From the NCBI RefSeq assembly GCF_011075055.1, contig NC_058140.1:10040988-10104987 (forward strand): a stretch of DNA of 64,000 bases, written 5' to 3'. Numbering within the stretch: position 1 is the first letter of the stretch; each line of letters opens with the position of its first letter. Origin of the DNA: Mangifera indica. Its lineage: Eukaryota > Streptophyta > Magnoliopsida > Sapindales > Anacardiaceae. A program made the translations under genes and the position numbers. Below, piece by piece: positions 1 through 10,045 of this stretch. The notes below the pieces were generated by a model that saw nothing but the letters and a program-made list of their open reading frames with translations, was not told where the DNA came from and did no database searches.

Positions 1-479
1 AGGGCATTATCCATGATTCATCATGTGTTAACACACCTCAACAAAATAGGATAGCTGAAAGGAAAAATGAGCATTTACTTAATACCACCCGAGCTTTACT
101 CTTTCAAGGAAATGTTCCTAAGTCCTATTGGGAGAGGTCGTTCTTACTGCCACATACATGATATATAGACTTCCCTCACAAGTGTTAGACAACAAAAGTC
201 CTATAGAGATCCTTAATAGTTTCTATCCTCACTTTAGAACCTTTAATGGCCTCACACCTAGGGTATTTGGGTGCACTGCCTTTGTTCATGTCCACGACTA
301 ACATAGAGGCAAACTAGACCCTCGAGCTATCAAATGTGTCTTCCTTGGTTACTCATCTACTAAAAAGGGATACAAGTGTTACAATCCTTCATCCAGAAAA
401 TTTTACATCTCTGCAGATGTCACCTTCATAGAAAATATACCTTTTTTTCTCCAAACCCTCTCTTTAGGGGGAGATTTCA
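1..479 (+). pseudogene. Copia-1 integrase C-terminal remnant
   Basis: From base 3 the frame reads a conserved integrase stretch with the TPQQN...ERKN motif that carries the catalytic glutamate, then loses frame near 150. The downstream segment with the VFGC and KCVFLGYS motifs is readable in another frame and contains a TAA stop at 299-301. These lesions would stop a full polyprotein, so the element is defective although its RT frame is open. Confidence 0.75.
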
Positions 480-2522
480 ATGATAGATGACAATACTTGT
501 GAGTCATTTGAACCTCTTAAAACCCTTGACCTTCCTCATGTTCCAACCAGTGTTGTTGAACCCGAGTCCTCTAGGCCAATCACATCTGAGTCACCTAATT
601 CTGCCTCTGAGTCAATCACATCTGAGTTATCCAATTTTGTCACTAAACCCAAGTCATCTCTTGTCCCAACCAGTGTCCCTCACAATTTTCCAAGGTTTTC
701 TCAGGTGTATTCAAGAAAAAAGGTCATTCCAGAACTGACACAGGTCCAAGAATCCAACTCAGACTCTAGGAATGAAATCATGGTAAGATCTGACCCACCT
801 TTACACACACAATCTGTTGAAACATCTATTGGCCCAATAAACGACCTAGACCTTCCCATTGCTATTAGAAAAGGTACCAAAGAGTGCACTAAACGACCAC
901 TTTATCCACTATCTCACTATGTCTCTCTTAAGCGCCTGACACAAACCCACAAAAAGTTCATTGTAAGCTTAAATATCATATCTATCCCTAAGACTGTTTC
1001 TGAGGCATTGTCAAAAAGGGAATGGAGGGATGCTATGAGAGAGGAGATGAGTGCATTAGAAAAGAATAAAACATGGGAGATTGTTGATAAACCGAGAGAG
1101 AAAAACATTGTTGATTGTATGTGGATTTTCACACTAAAATACAAGGCTGATGGATCACTTGAGAGATATAAAGCACAATTGGTGGCCAAAGGGTACACTC
1201 AGACTTATGGTGTTGATTATCAGGAGACCTTTGCTCCAGTTGCAAAAATGAATACTGGGAGAATTTTGTTATCATTGGCTACCCATTTCAATTGGCAACT
1301 CCTACGATATGACGTTAAGAATCCATTTCTCAATGGTAACTTAGATGAAGAAATCTATATGAACATCCCATTAGGATTTGAGGGGGACACAGGTAACAAG
1401 GTGTGCAAGCTAAGAAAGGCCCTTTATGGATTAAAACAATTTCCTAGAGCATGGTTTGGGAGATTTGCAAAAGTCATGAAGGATTCTGGGTATAAACAAA
1501 GCCAAGGTGACTACACTCTCTTTATTAAGCATTCAGCTGTAAGGGGAGTGACTGCTCTTTTAGTCTACGTGGATGACATCATAGTAATTGGGAATAATGA
1601 GAAAGAGAAGCATGAATTGAAACAGAGACTAGTAAGAGAGTTTGAGATAAAAGAATTAGGGAAACTAAAATACTTCCTTGGTATTGAGGTGACATATTCC
1701 ATACAAGGGATCTTCATATCTCAGCAAAAGTACAGGACTGATTTATTAACAGAAACAGGGAAGATTGGGTGTAAGCCAATCTCTACCCCAATGGATCCCA
1801 ACCATAAGTTGGGAGAAGCTAAAGGGGAACCAGCTATTGATAAAAGAATGTACCAAAGGTTGGTCGGTAAACTCATATACCTTGCTCACACTCGGCCAGA
1901 CATAGCATACTTAGTGAGTGTGATCAGTCAATTAATGCATGATCCAAGAGAACCTCATCTTCAAGCTGCTTACAGGGTGTTGCATTACTTGAAAGGCAAT
2001 CCAGGGAAAGGAATCTTGTTCAAGAAGAACGATACTCTTGCTTTAGAAGCTTACACTAACACTGACTATGCAGGTTCTCTAATGGATAGAAAATCAACTA
2101 CAGGGTATTGTACCTTCCTTGGAGGTAATCTGGTAACTTGGAGGAGTAAGAAGCAAAATGTGGTGGCAAGATCATCTATAGAATCAGAATTCAAGGCTAT
2201 TGCTCAAGGATTGTGTGAACTGCTCTGGCTGAAGATTATCCTAGATGATTTGAGAGTTAAATGGGAAGGTCCTATGAAACTCTATTGTGACAACAAGTCA
2301 GCTATCAATATTGCTCATAATCCTATACAACATGATAGGACAAAGCATATTGAAATTGATAGACATTTCATTAAAGAGAAATTGGAGGAAGGATTAGTGT
2401 GTATGTCCTATGTTCCATCAGAATGTCAATTAGCTAATGTTCTAACAAAGGGGTTGAACAGTTTGAGATTCCATGATCTTGTATACAAGCTGGGAATGGA
2501 AGACATCTATTCCTCAGCTTGA
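480..2522 (+). CDS. Copia-1 reverse transcriptase-RNase H frame
   Basis: This 680-codon open frame begins in the linker after integrase, so its first ATG is probably internal to a former polyprotein rather than a true start. The RVT_2 reverse transcriptase has the TWEIV and [13 protein letters not shown] motifs, the first catalytic aspartate in YDVKNPFLNG, and an intact YVDD box near residue 362. The RNase H part has TNTDYAG, SSIESE and YCDNKSA, followed by the [12 protein letters not shown] tail. It ends one base before the polypurine tract. Reading through 2 kb without a stop suggests recent insertion or constraint, in contrast with the broken integrase upstream. Confidence 0.8.
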   Translation: MIDDNTCESFEPLKTLDLPHVPTSVVEPESSRPITSESPNSASESITSELSNFVTKPKSSLVPTSVPHNFPRFSQVYSRKKVIPELTQVQESNSDSRNEIMVRSDPPLHTQSVETSIGPINDLDLPIAIRKGTKECTKRPLYPLSHYVSLKRLTQTHKKFIVSLNIISIPKTVSEALSKREWRDAMREEMSALEKNKTWEIVDKPREKNIVDCMWIFTLKYKADGSLERYKAQLVAKGYTQTYGVDYQETFAPVAKMNTGRILLSLATHFNWQLLRYDVKNPFLNGNLDEEIYMNIPLGFEGDTGNKVCKLRKALYGLKQFPRAWFGRFAKVMKDSGYKQSQGDYTLFIKHSAVRGVTALLVYVDDIIVIGNNEKEKHELKQRLVREFEIKELGKLKYFLGIEVTYSIQGIFISQQKYRTDLLTETGKIGCKPISTPMDPNHKLGEAKGEPAIDKRMYQRLVGKLIYLAHTRPDIAYLVSVISQLMHDPREPHLQAAYRVLHYLKGNPGKGILFKKNDTLALEAYTNTDYAGSLMDRKSTTGYCTFLGGNLVTWRSKKQNVVARSSIESEFKAIAQGLCELLWLKIILDDLRVKWEGPMKLYCDNKSAINIAHNPIQHDRTKHIEIDRHFIKEKLEEGLVCMSYVPSECQLANVLTKGLNSLRFHDLVYKLGMEDIYSSA

Positions 2523-2528
2523 GGGGGA

Positions 2529-2814
2529 GTGTTGAGTTGTAAATAGATTAGGAAGTAATGAGCTGTAAATAGATTAGGAAGTAATGAGCTGTAAATAGAT
2601 TAAGAAGTTTAATTTGAAATCCTTTAAATGGAGGGATTAAGTTAGATTAGGAAGTTTAATTTAAAATCCCTTAAATAGAGGGATTAGATAATTTTCTAGA
2701 TTTATAAGTGATTTAGTTTCCGATTTTTCTCTTGTAATCTACTATATAATACTATGTAATATCAATTCAAAAATCAGAAGAAAAAATTCAGAATTCTTTT
2801 TATCTCATATTTCA
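2529..2814 (+). repeat. Copia-1 3' LTR (right border uncertain)
   Basis: The LTR starts TGTTGAGTTG directly after the polypurine tract. It is AT-rich and contains a TATA-like stretch (ctatataata, 2742 onward), as expected for an LTR promoter. The right end is set at a TTTCA near 2811-2814 by analogy with the related element at 14156, which ends TTTCATA. Confidence 0.5.
2537..2608 (+). repeat. 26-bp tandem repeat at LTR start
   Basis: Almost three copies of a 26-bp unit (core gtaaatagattaggaagtaa) begin at 2537, 2563 and 2589. The second differs from the first by one base at its start and the third is partial. It lies in the U3 part of the LTR, where such repeats often act as enhancers. That role is inference. 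Confidence 0.85.
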
Positions 2815-5084
2815 TTACACTATCTGCAAGTATACAAACGCAAAAGAAAGAGAGATGTAAAAACACAGTTTCCTGAAATTTCTAGAAACACGCACGTTAC
2901 TGCTGGGTGCAGCTCTAAAAAGCTGCCTGGGGAAACTGCACCCATATGCAAGGCTTTATTGCTTGAGCATCTATCTTGACCATGACAAGGTCTTTACATA
3001 GCAACCATCCAAAATCCAGATATAAGAATGAAAACCACATATGCACATCTACTACATGTATTGGTCTAGAGAGGGTGTCTTTACACATATTAGGTTCTTC
3101 GAACTGTAAAACCCTTTAGAATCACGATCCAGGTCATAATATCAGAATTCATAGACATTCATGGACTAGATTGTACTATACTTGTTAGAAAGATTACCAC
3201 CAATTTCCTTTGTTAGATTTCAAATATTAAAAAACTAATCAGAAAAAAGAGACATTACAAGCTAAAGAAATAATAGAAAAGAAAAGTAAGGCCAAGAAAA
3301 GAGAAATAAACAACAAAGTAGCTTGTTAGTTATACCAAAGTTACATTAGAAGATTCTGATTCCTAGATTGACTAATAGCTCATTAACCTACAATTACCAT
3401 TGATTTTTGGAAAGTTCTATTGACCTTCTCAAAGTTTTATGCTATTTACAAGTCAGTCTCTAATTTGAGAAATATCATATAGCTGTCCTAACAATTGAAA
3501 TTCTTGTGATCTCCCCTGAAGTTCCATAAAGTTTAATATAATAAAACCTGTCCAGGAAGTAAGTTCCCCACATAATTTTCAGACATAGAAAGGTCCACCT
3601 GTACATATGGCTATCTAAAGTGACATAAATAAAATTAATCTTAGAACTTTTATAAGCCATTCTAACCTATACAAATTTAATGTGTTTTGTACAAACGTCG
3701 TTAGACAAGCATAAAGACTACTTGATCACTAATAAGGACCTAACACAAATATTATTAATATTAAAATAAAACAATACTAACAACAAGAGGTAGCTCCTTC
3801 CGAAATGTCATAGCCTCCCTCCCAAATCAACCAAAAGCTACCCAAAATACCCAAATAATAATATTCTCCTCCCTCTCATCAATCCAATTACTTTTATTTA
3901 TTCTATCAATATTCTAATTTTAAAATTCAAATTTATCTAAATCAAATATTTTAAGTTAATCTCAAATATCTTATCCTAATAAAAAAAAATATTATCTTAA
4001 TCTTAAAATTTTATCCTAATCTCAAATATTTTATTCAAATCAAATATTCTCTTAATTAATTTATTTATTATTATAATTATTATTATTATTATTAAATTCT
4101 AATATTACTCGTCCTTTTGAAAACCACCTTGTCCTCGAGATGGAAAGATTGGAAAGTCTATTTTTATTTTAACTTTTATTTACACACATTTTGATGTTTT
4201 TTTTTTTTTACATTTATTCCTACCCATTTTGAAAAAATTTCACCCGTTTTGCCAATAGTCCAAATACTGCTAGTGGTCGAAAAAGTCTTATCCACCATCA
4301 CCAGAAACACCACTGTAACATTGTTTGTCCTAAGTCCTGACACATATCTCCCAAATCCCAACCTCATGACCTTTTTCATGAGAAATTTGACATTGTCCAC
4401 CATCGAGAATGCACCAAGGACTCCAAATCCAACCTTGATCTTGTCGTCTTCCTAGTTAATCACCGCTATTTTTGCAAATTCCTCCTCAAACAACAACAAT
4501 GGTGGCTAAACTTAGATCTCATTGTCTTCCTCTTCAATTGCCTCTCTTTTCACAATCTCCTCAAACAACGATGGTGACCACATCATGTGCCACGTCATAA
4601 ATCAAGCAAGTCAAAACTTATTAAATGTCTATGTGTTGCAATTTTGTTGGACACTTAAGCCCTTTATATACGACTGCAAAAATGAAGGACACACATGGAG
4701 TCGCATGTTCATCTTTACATGCTGCAATTTTGTACAAACAAATCACGCATAAAGATGCATGTTCATCTCTATGCGCTGCAACACTATTGGATACTTAAGC
4801 CTTTTATATAGGCTAATGACTCTCCCACATTATCATACATGTCCACATCATATGCCATGTCATTTTCTTGTGTTTGACTTGTTCCTTCCATATTTTTTTA
4901 TGTTTTCCACCCTATCACCCTCTTTTCATAAGTTTTTAATGTCATTCTACTCTCCATTCTCCCTTTCCACCCAATCTCTCTCTCACCTCAGGTCTTCTTT
5001 TGACCTTTTTTCCTTCCATATTATAGCCTTGATTCCCTCCATGAATTGAATGTCTCGGTCCCCCATCATACCAAGTGTGTACCT
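2815..5084. other. Non-coding AT-rich DNA with faint repeat traces
   Basis: No convincing gene. 3780-4100 is very AT-rich and ends in an (ATT)n run. About 4100-4145, read on the minus strand, gives HLEDKVVFKR, which resembles the C-terminal motif of Ty3/gypsy polyproteins, but it is too short to rely on. Around 4580-4690 and 4780-4860 there is an imperfect direct repeat (ttggacacttaagcc and ttggatacttaagcc, plus ccacatcatgtgcca and ccacatcatatgcca), probably an old repeat. Short frames here have no recognisable motif. Confidence 0.5.
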
Positions 5085-5795
5085 CAAAATCTTTTGTCAT
5101 CTTCAATGTCTTCTCAAAACAGAGATATCGATTAGGTCATCCAAGTTTTTCATACCTTGTGAAATTGTTCTCATCTTTATTTCTAAATAAAAATTCAAAT
5201 TTCTTTCATTGTGAGATTTGTCAACCGTCAAAACATATTTGAAATTCATATCAAAGTGTTCCATACAAATCATCTCGTCCTTTTGCTCTTATTTATAGCA
5301 ACATGTGGGCGTTCATCCAAAATAAAAAATATCAGAGGATCTAGATGGTTTGTTCTATTTATCAATGATCATACTTAAGTCACAAAGCTATTTCTTATGA
5401 GGGAGAAATCCGAAGTAGGAAAATTTTTATAAAATTTCAACATAATGGTCAATGCCCAGTTTAATAGCAAAATTCAAATCCTTTGAACTAATAATGCCAA
5501 AGAATATTTTTCTTTTCACCTAGAAAAATATCTCCTTGATTAGGGAATTGTCCAACAAAGTTCTTGTGTTGAAACTCAACAACAAAATGGAGTCTCAAAA
5601 CGGAAAAATAGACACTTGTTGGAAGTGACTAGATCTCTTATGTTCACCTCCAATGTTCCAAAATTCTTTTGGAGGGAACCTATCCTTATATCTACACATC
5701 TCATGAACAAAATGTCATCATGAGTTTTAAATTTAAAAACACTGAGTCAAGTCCTTGAGTTCTTTCCAAATTCTCACCTCATCCTTACCGTTCCA

Positions 5796-6182
5796 TTGAA
5801 GGTATTCGGTTGTTCAGCCTTTGTTCACATAAATCAACCCCACCAAAGCAAATTGGACCCAAAATTTGAAAAATGCATCTTCCTTGGGTATTCTTCTACA
5901 CAAAACAGGTATAAGTGTTATTCTCTTCAAAAAGGTCGAATTTTTGTTTCAATGGATGTTACCTTCATAGAAAATCAACTTTTTTACCCAAAATCTAATA
6001 TTCAAGGGAAGAGTGAGGCAATTGAAGAATATCATTTTTGGGATAAAAATGACTCCACCACATTTGAATTTAATCCCTACACAAGTCCCTCAGTCCCTTT
6101 GGCATCTTCTACTTCTCCTTCGATTGTTCCACCAGAAAATGTCCCTCTAATTTCAAACATACTAAGTCATGCAATAACTTAG
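5796..6182 (+). pseudogene. Copia-2 integrase tail fragment
   Basis: This 128-codon open stretch has the KVFGCSAFVHI and KCIFLGYSS motifs found at the end of copia integrases and the VTFIEN motif just before the RT linker. It is only the longest readable piece of a dead polyprotein. The apparent start methionine is not a true start. Confidence 0.75.
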
Positions 6183-7745
6183 TCTATAAAGTCTGAAATT
6201 GAACCAAAATCGGGTGTTGTTTCTTCAAATTCTCCAACTTCTCGAGATGAGTCAGAGACAAGTACTCATCCTTTGCAAAACCTTGACTCAGAACCAAACC
6301 CCAAGGCTTATGAAATACTAAGTAACAATGATGTTATTTCTGACCAAAATATTGTTGAGTTACCAGATGGTCTTGGGTGACCTATTGCTCTCTGAAAAGG
6401 TGTTCACTTATACACCAATCACCTTATTTCATGTTTTGTTTCCTATGAAGGCTTGTCTCCAACTTTTAAAGCATTCACACTTGAGCTTATCTCCACAGAG
6501 ACACCTAATAATATCCATAAAGCCTTGAAACAACTAAAGTGGAAAGTAACAATGGAAGAGGAAATTAGAGCACTTGAGAAGGAACTTGGAAAGTGACTAC
6601 CTTACTAGATAACAAGAAAACCATAGGGGGCAAATGGATTTTCACCATTAAGCACAATGTCAATAATAGTATAGAGAGATACAAGGCTAGATTGGTTGCT
6701 CAAGGTTTTACTCAATCCTATGGGATCGATTATCGAGAGACTTTTGCCTTGTTGCAAAGCTCAACACAATCAGAACACTTCTTTTTGTGGTTGTTAATCT
6801 CGATTGGCCCTTGCACTAATTAGATCTCAAGAATGCATTCCTTAACGGATATCTTGAGAAGAGGTGTACATGGACTTGCCCCTTGGTCTTGAATGGTTGA
6901 GAAAAGTATGTAAGCTCAATAAGTCACTCTATGGAGTAAAACAATCTTCTAGAGCATGGTTTGACAGATTCTCAAAAGCCATGGAAAAGTTTGAATAAAC
7001 TCAATGCTAGACAAATCATACTTTATTCCTCAAAGAATCCAATAAAGGTAAAAAAGTTATTCTGATTGTGTATGTTGATGACAGTGTTATGACAAGTGAC
7101 TTTTAGGAAGAAATTATCAGACTAAGGAAAGTTTTGGCTATAGAATTCAAAATAAAGGATTTGGGATTTCTCAAGTATTTTCTCATAATAGAGATTCCTT
7201 GGTCAAGAAAATGTATTTGTGTTTCTCAACATAACAACATTTAGACTTGTTTAAGGAGACAGGAATGCTTCGTTGCAAACCTGCTAAGACACCTACAGAC
7301 TCTGCGAAGAGTTTGGGATAAAGATACTCCTCCAGTTGATAAAGGAAGATATCAACGATTTATGGGAAAACTAATCTACCTTTCTCACACTCGACCTGAC
7401 ATAGTTTTCTCTGTTAGTATTATGAGTCAATTTATGTACAATTCAAGATAAGATCATCTTAAAGCAATGTATTGCATCCTCAAATATCTCAAGATGACAC
7501 CAAGAGAGGGACTTTTGGTCAAGAAGTCCGAGAGTAGAGAAATCAGTATATACACCGACGCTAATTGGGCCAAATTTCCCACTAATAAAAGGTCAACAAG
7601 TAGATGCTACTCCAATGTTTGGAGGAACTTAGTGACTTAGCAGTGTAAGAAGCAATCGGTAGTAGTAAGTAGTGTAGAAGTTGAATTTAGAGCTATGACC
7701 CTAAGCATCTGTAAGGTTATGTGGCTAAATCGGTTACTCTCATAA

Positions 7746-7973
7746 TTGAAACCACCATGTGGAAACTCCACAAGTGTTCTTCGCAATAACCAAGCAACAA
7801 TAAGCATTGTTAGAAATCATGTACTTCATGATCATATCAAACATATCAAAATAGACCGTCATTTCCTCAAGGAGAAGATTGACTCAAATTTAATCAATCT
7901 GCCATACACACCGACAAGCCATCAAATTGTTGACATCCTAACAAAGCCACTGCTATGTATCAACTTCAAATAA
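7746..7973 (+). pseudogene. Copia-2 RNase H C-terminal fragment
   Basis: The stretch carries RNNQATISI and the HIKIDRHFLKEKI tail typical of the copia RNase H end, then a VDILTKPL motif. It lies 40 bases before the polypurine tract, the expected place. It is isolated from the upstream RT pieces by stops and frameshifts. Confidence 0.75.
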
Positions 7974-8024
7974 TTAAGTTCCAAGTTCGGTTTAATAAAT
8001 ATCTATAATCAACTTGAGGGGGAA

Positions 8025-8290
8025 TGTGGAATAATTCTAGGATTGTTACCTAGAACTCAGATTTGGTGTGATCTCATTTATTTTGTTTCCTTTTCTTTAA
8101 GTAATTTAGCTTCCAAGGTTAACATATGTTCTAAATATAAGTTCTAAATATATGTTTTCCTATTATGTAATATTGTATATTAATTAATTTAATTTTTGTT
8201 ACCTTATTTTGGATTTAGAACATAAATGAATTATGTACCATTGAGATAATTGCAAATAAGAGAAATACAATTCTATTCATATTTTTTTAC
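8025..8290 (+). repeat. Copia-2 3' LTR (right border uncertain)
   Basis: It begins TGTGGAATAATTC immediately after the polypurine tract GAGGGGGAA. The right end is placed near 8290, just before sequence that reads as a minus-strand gypsy gag relic. The partner LTR is missing, so the border cannot be confirmed. Confidence 0.5.
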
Positions 8291-8299
8291 AGCAGGTTC

Positions 8300-9169
8300 A
8301 CAATTTACAGATTGTGCCGCATATTTGATAATTGAAATGGTAGAGTTGGCAGGTTTATATGGGAAATTAGTTAATAGGGAAATTGGGTGCAAATGAATTT
8401 GTGGCTCAACAAAACAATTGATTGATAAGGCTAGGTGTGAATGTGTAGTATAAGTGGATGGTGATTCCTGTGGAATTTGGCGTTTAGTGGATGGTGAGGA
8501 AGTCTAAGTGAATAAAGGTTCAGTTTGGTGCTAGGCTTGAGGGTAGAACTGATTGTGAAATTGATTGAGAAGTCAATGTATGTGATGATTGATGGTGGTA
8601 TAGAATGGTGATTCCAAATAGGGTGCAATTTGTTCTTCAACCTTGGCTTGTTTCCTTCCCATTGCAACCAACATGTCTTCAATCGCCGAAATCTCCTAGA
8701 ATTTCTCTTTCAATTTCTGGAATGGAAATTCTGATAGCAGTTTTTCCATCTTTTGGATCTACTCCTTTAACTCCTTGATTTTCTCCACAGATTCCACTCT
8801 GTTCTCCATCCTTGTGTTAACCATAGGCTTGAAACAATACTCTAATACCAATTGTTGCTAACCCTAGATTGTCTGACTGGAATTCAAAATTTTATTACTG
8901 AATGTAATGATTTTTTATTAAAGGAAAAAAATAGAGATTACAATTAAAAAGATAAAATCTCAAGATTCCACCAAAAGACTCCAGTGGTGCTCCACTTGCC
9001 AATTAAGACCTAACCCTAATTGGCAATATTAATTATTCAATTTAATTCCAAGTTGGAACCTTAATAAACTAATTCCTAATATACTCTAATATACTAATAT
9101 TCCTAATTATTTACTTATATCCTAAACTGCCTTAATCAGTCATAATTATCCTAATATCCTAAATTACCA
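8300..9169 (-). mobile_element. Ty3/gypsy-like LTR plus gag stub, degraded
   Basis: On the minus strand a TG-starting, AT-rich repeat (9169 down to about 8856) ends next to TGGTATTAGAGT (8850-8839), a near match to the initiator-tRNA-Met primer site. From 8824 an ATG opens a short coiled-coil-like gag start (MENRVESVEKIKELKE), soon hit by stops, continuing as MLVAMGRKQAKVEEQIAPY. This arrangement is 5' LTR, primer site, gag of an LTR retrotransposon. Assignment to Ty3/gypsy rests on the gag style and is uncertain. Pol and the second LTR are absent. Confidence 0.5.
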
Positions 9170-10045
9170 GGTGGTCGAACAATTTCTCTCTTTGTTCTTG
9201 GATTTCTCCTTTTCCTATTCTTTCTACTTAATTTTACTCTTCTTTATTGTCTATTTCAATAACTTCTTGATTTATCCTTTTTTTCACTTCACCTCCTCCA
9301 AGAACCACCCTATAGCATGCATCTGCCTTAGAAGTGCATTTTCAAGAACCCAGTTCAGGGTTCTTTTTTTTTTTTTCTGCAAAGCTATAATACAGTTTTC
9401 AATCTAGTGCTTTGCTAACTTCACATACGATTTTTCCTTTCTCTAATCAATTTCGTTTCTTAGTGTTCAGTGTCATCAACTATCCCCAGTTCAGATATCC
9501 AAGAATACATACCTCATATATATGATAATGGCTGCATGGCAAAGGGTCAGTAAAAGAGTCTAACATGCAAAAAATGAAAAAACACCCATTCACAGAGAGG
9601 ACATATACGGAGCATTCTATCAAAGAATATGTGGAGGCAAAGACAGAATAAGAATAACATGCATTGTAGTACTAATAAATATGCATTTAGAAAGCAGATG
9701 TAACCAAGACAATCCAATCAAAATATTTCCAAGACCTGGTAAAATAATATTAGAGTTGCTAAGATACTCCACATAAAACCAAAAATTATTACACTCCCAC
9801 GGAACGCTCATCAAATAACATGTAAAATAACAAACACTTCACAGAAGATCCAGATCCATTCATAGTTCAATGACAAGATGCCAGGAAGATAACTTGAAAA
9901 ATTAAACATCAGATCTGTAAATGGCATAGAAAAAACCCATCAAGGGAATTATATAAGCAATAACAGATTCATAAGCAAAATATGAAGAGAAAAACCAAAA
10001 ACCAATAAAAAAAAATAAAGATGCTAAAAAGAAGAGATAACTCAC
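9170..10045. other. Non-coding, probable TAF1 intron 10 sequence
   Basis: It follows a good TAF1 splice donor (minus strand, GTGAGT at 10045-10040). It contains pyrimidine-rich and poly-T stretches (9200-9380) and no readable TAF1 exon on the minus strand. I looked for the conserved sequence expected after the donor (YCEERP-like) and did not find it here or anywhere to the left. Confidence 0.5.

Larger units (their letters stand above)
1..2814 (+). mobile_element. Ty1/copia retrotransposon, 3' part (copia-1)
   Basis: The 5' half lies beyond the window edge. Domain order read from the sequence is end of integrase, then reverse transcriptase, RNase H, a polypurine tract (GAGGGGGAG, about 2521-2528) and an LTR starting TGTTGAG. 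Integrase before RT is the Ty1/copia order. The right LTR border near 2814 is a guess because no second LTR is available for comparison. The LTR start resembles that of the copia element inside TAF1, suggesting a related lineage. Confidence 0.85.
5085..8290 (+). mobile_element. Heavily decayed Ty1/copia element (copia-2)
   Basis: Pieces of a copia polyprotein appear in the right order but in changing frames with many stops. They are GAG-pre-integrase (RLGHPSFSY, then HCEICQ, near 5125-5220), integrase (5540-5700), the integrase tail ([19 protein letters not shown], 5796-6000), RT ([10 protein letters not shown]...[14 protein letters not shown], 6620-6720; a decayed version of the catalytic region near 7070) and RNase H (7560-7973). 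The element ends in a polypurine tract (GAGGGGGAA, 8015-8023) and an LTR beginning TGTGGAATAA. No gag and no 5' LTR could be found, so it is truncated as well as mutated. Confidence 0.8.

Noticed and set aside
2896..2943. Short hairpin (gggtgcag ... ctgcaccc) after the copia-1 LTR
   Set aside because: An 8-bp stem with a large loop is expected by chance at this scale, and no T-run or other signal gives it a role.
4249..5049. Three small plus-strand frames of 68-96 codons
   Set aside because: Low-complexity Ser/Leu/Phe-rich translations in an old repeat region with no family resemblance.
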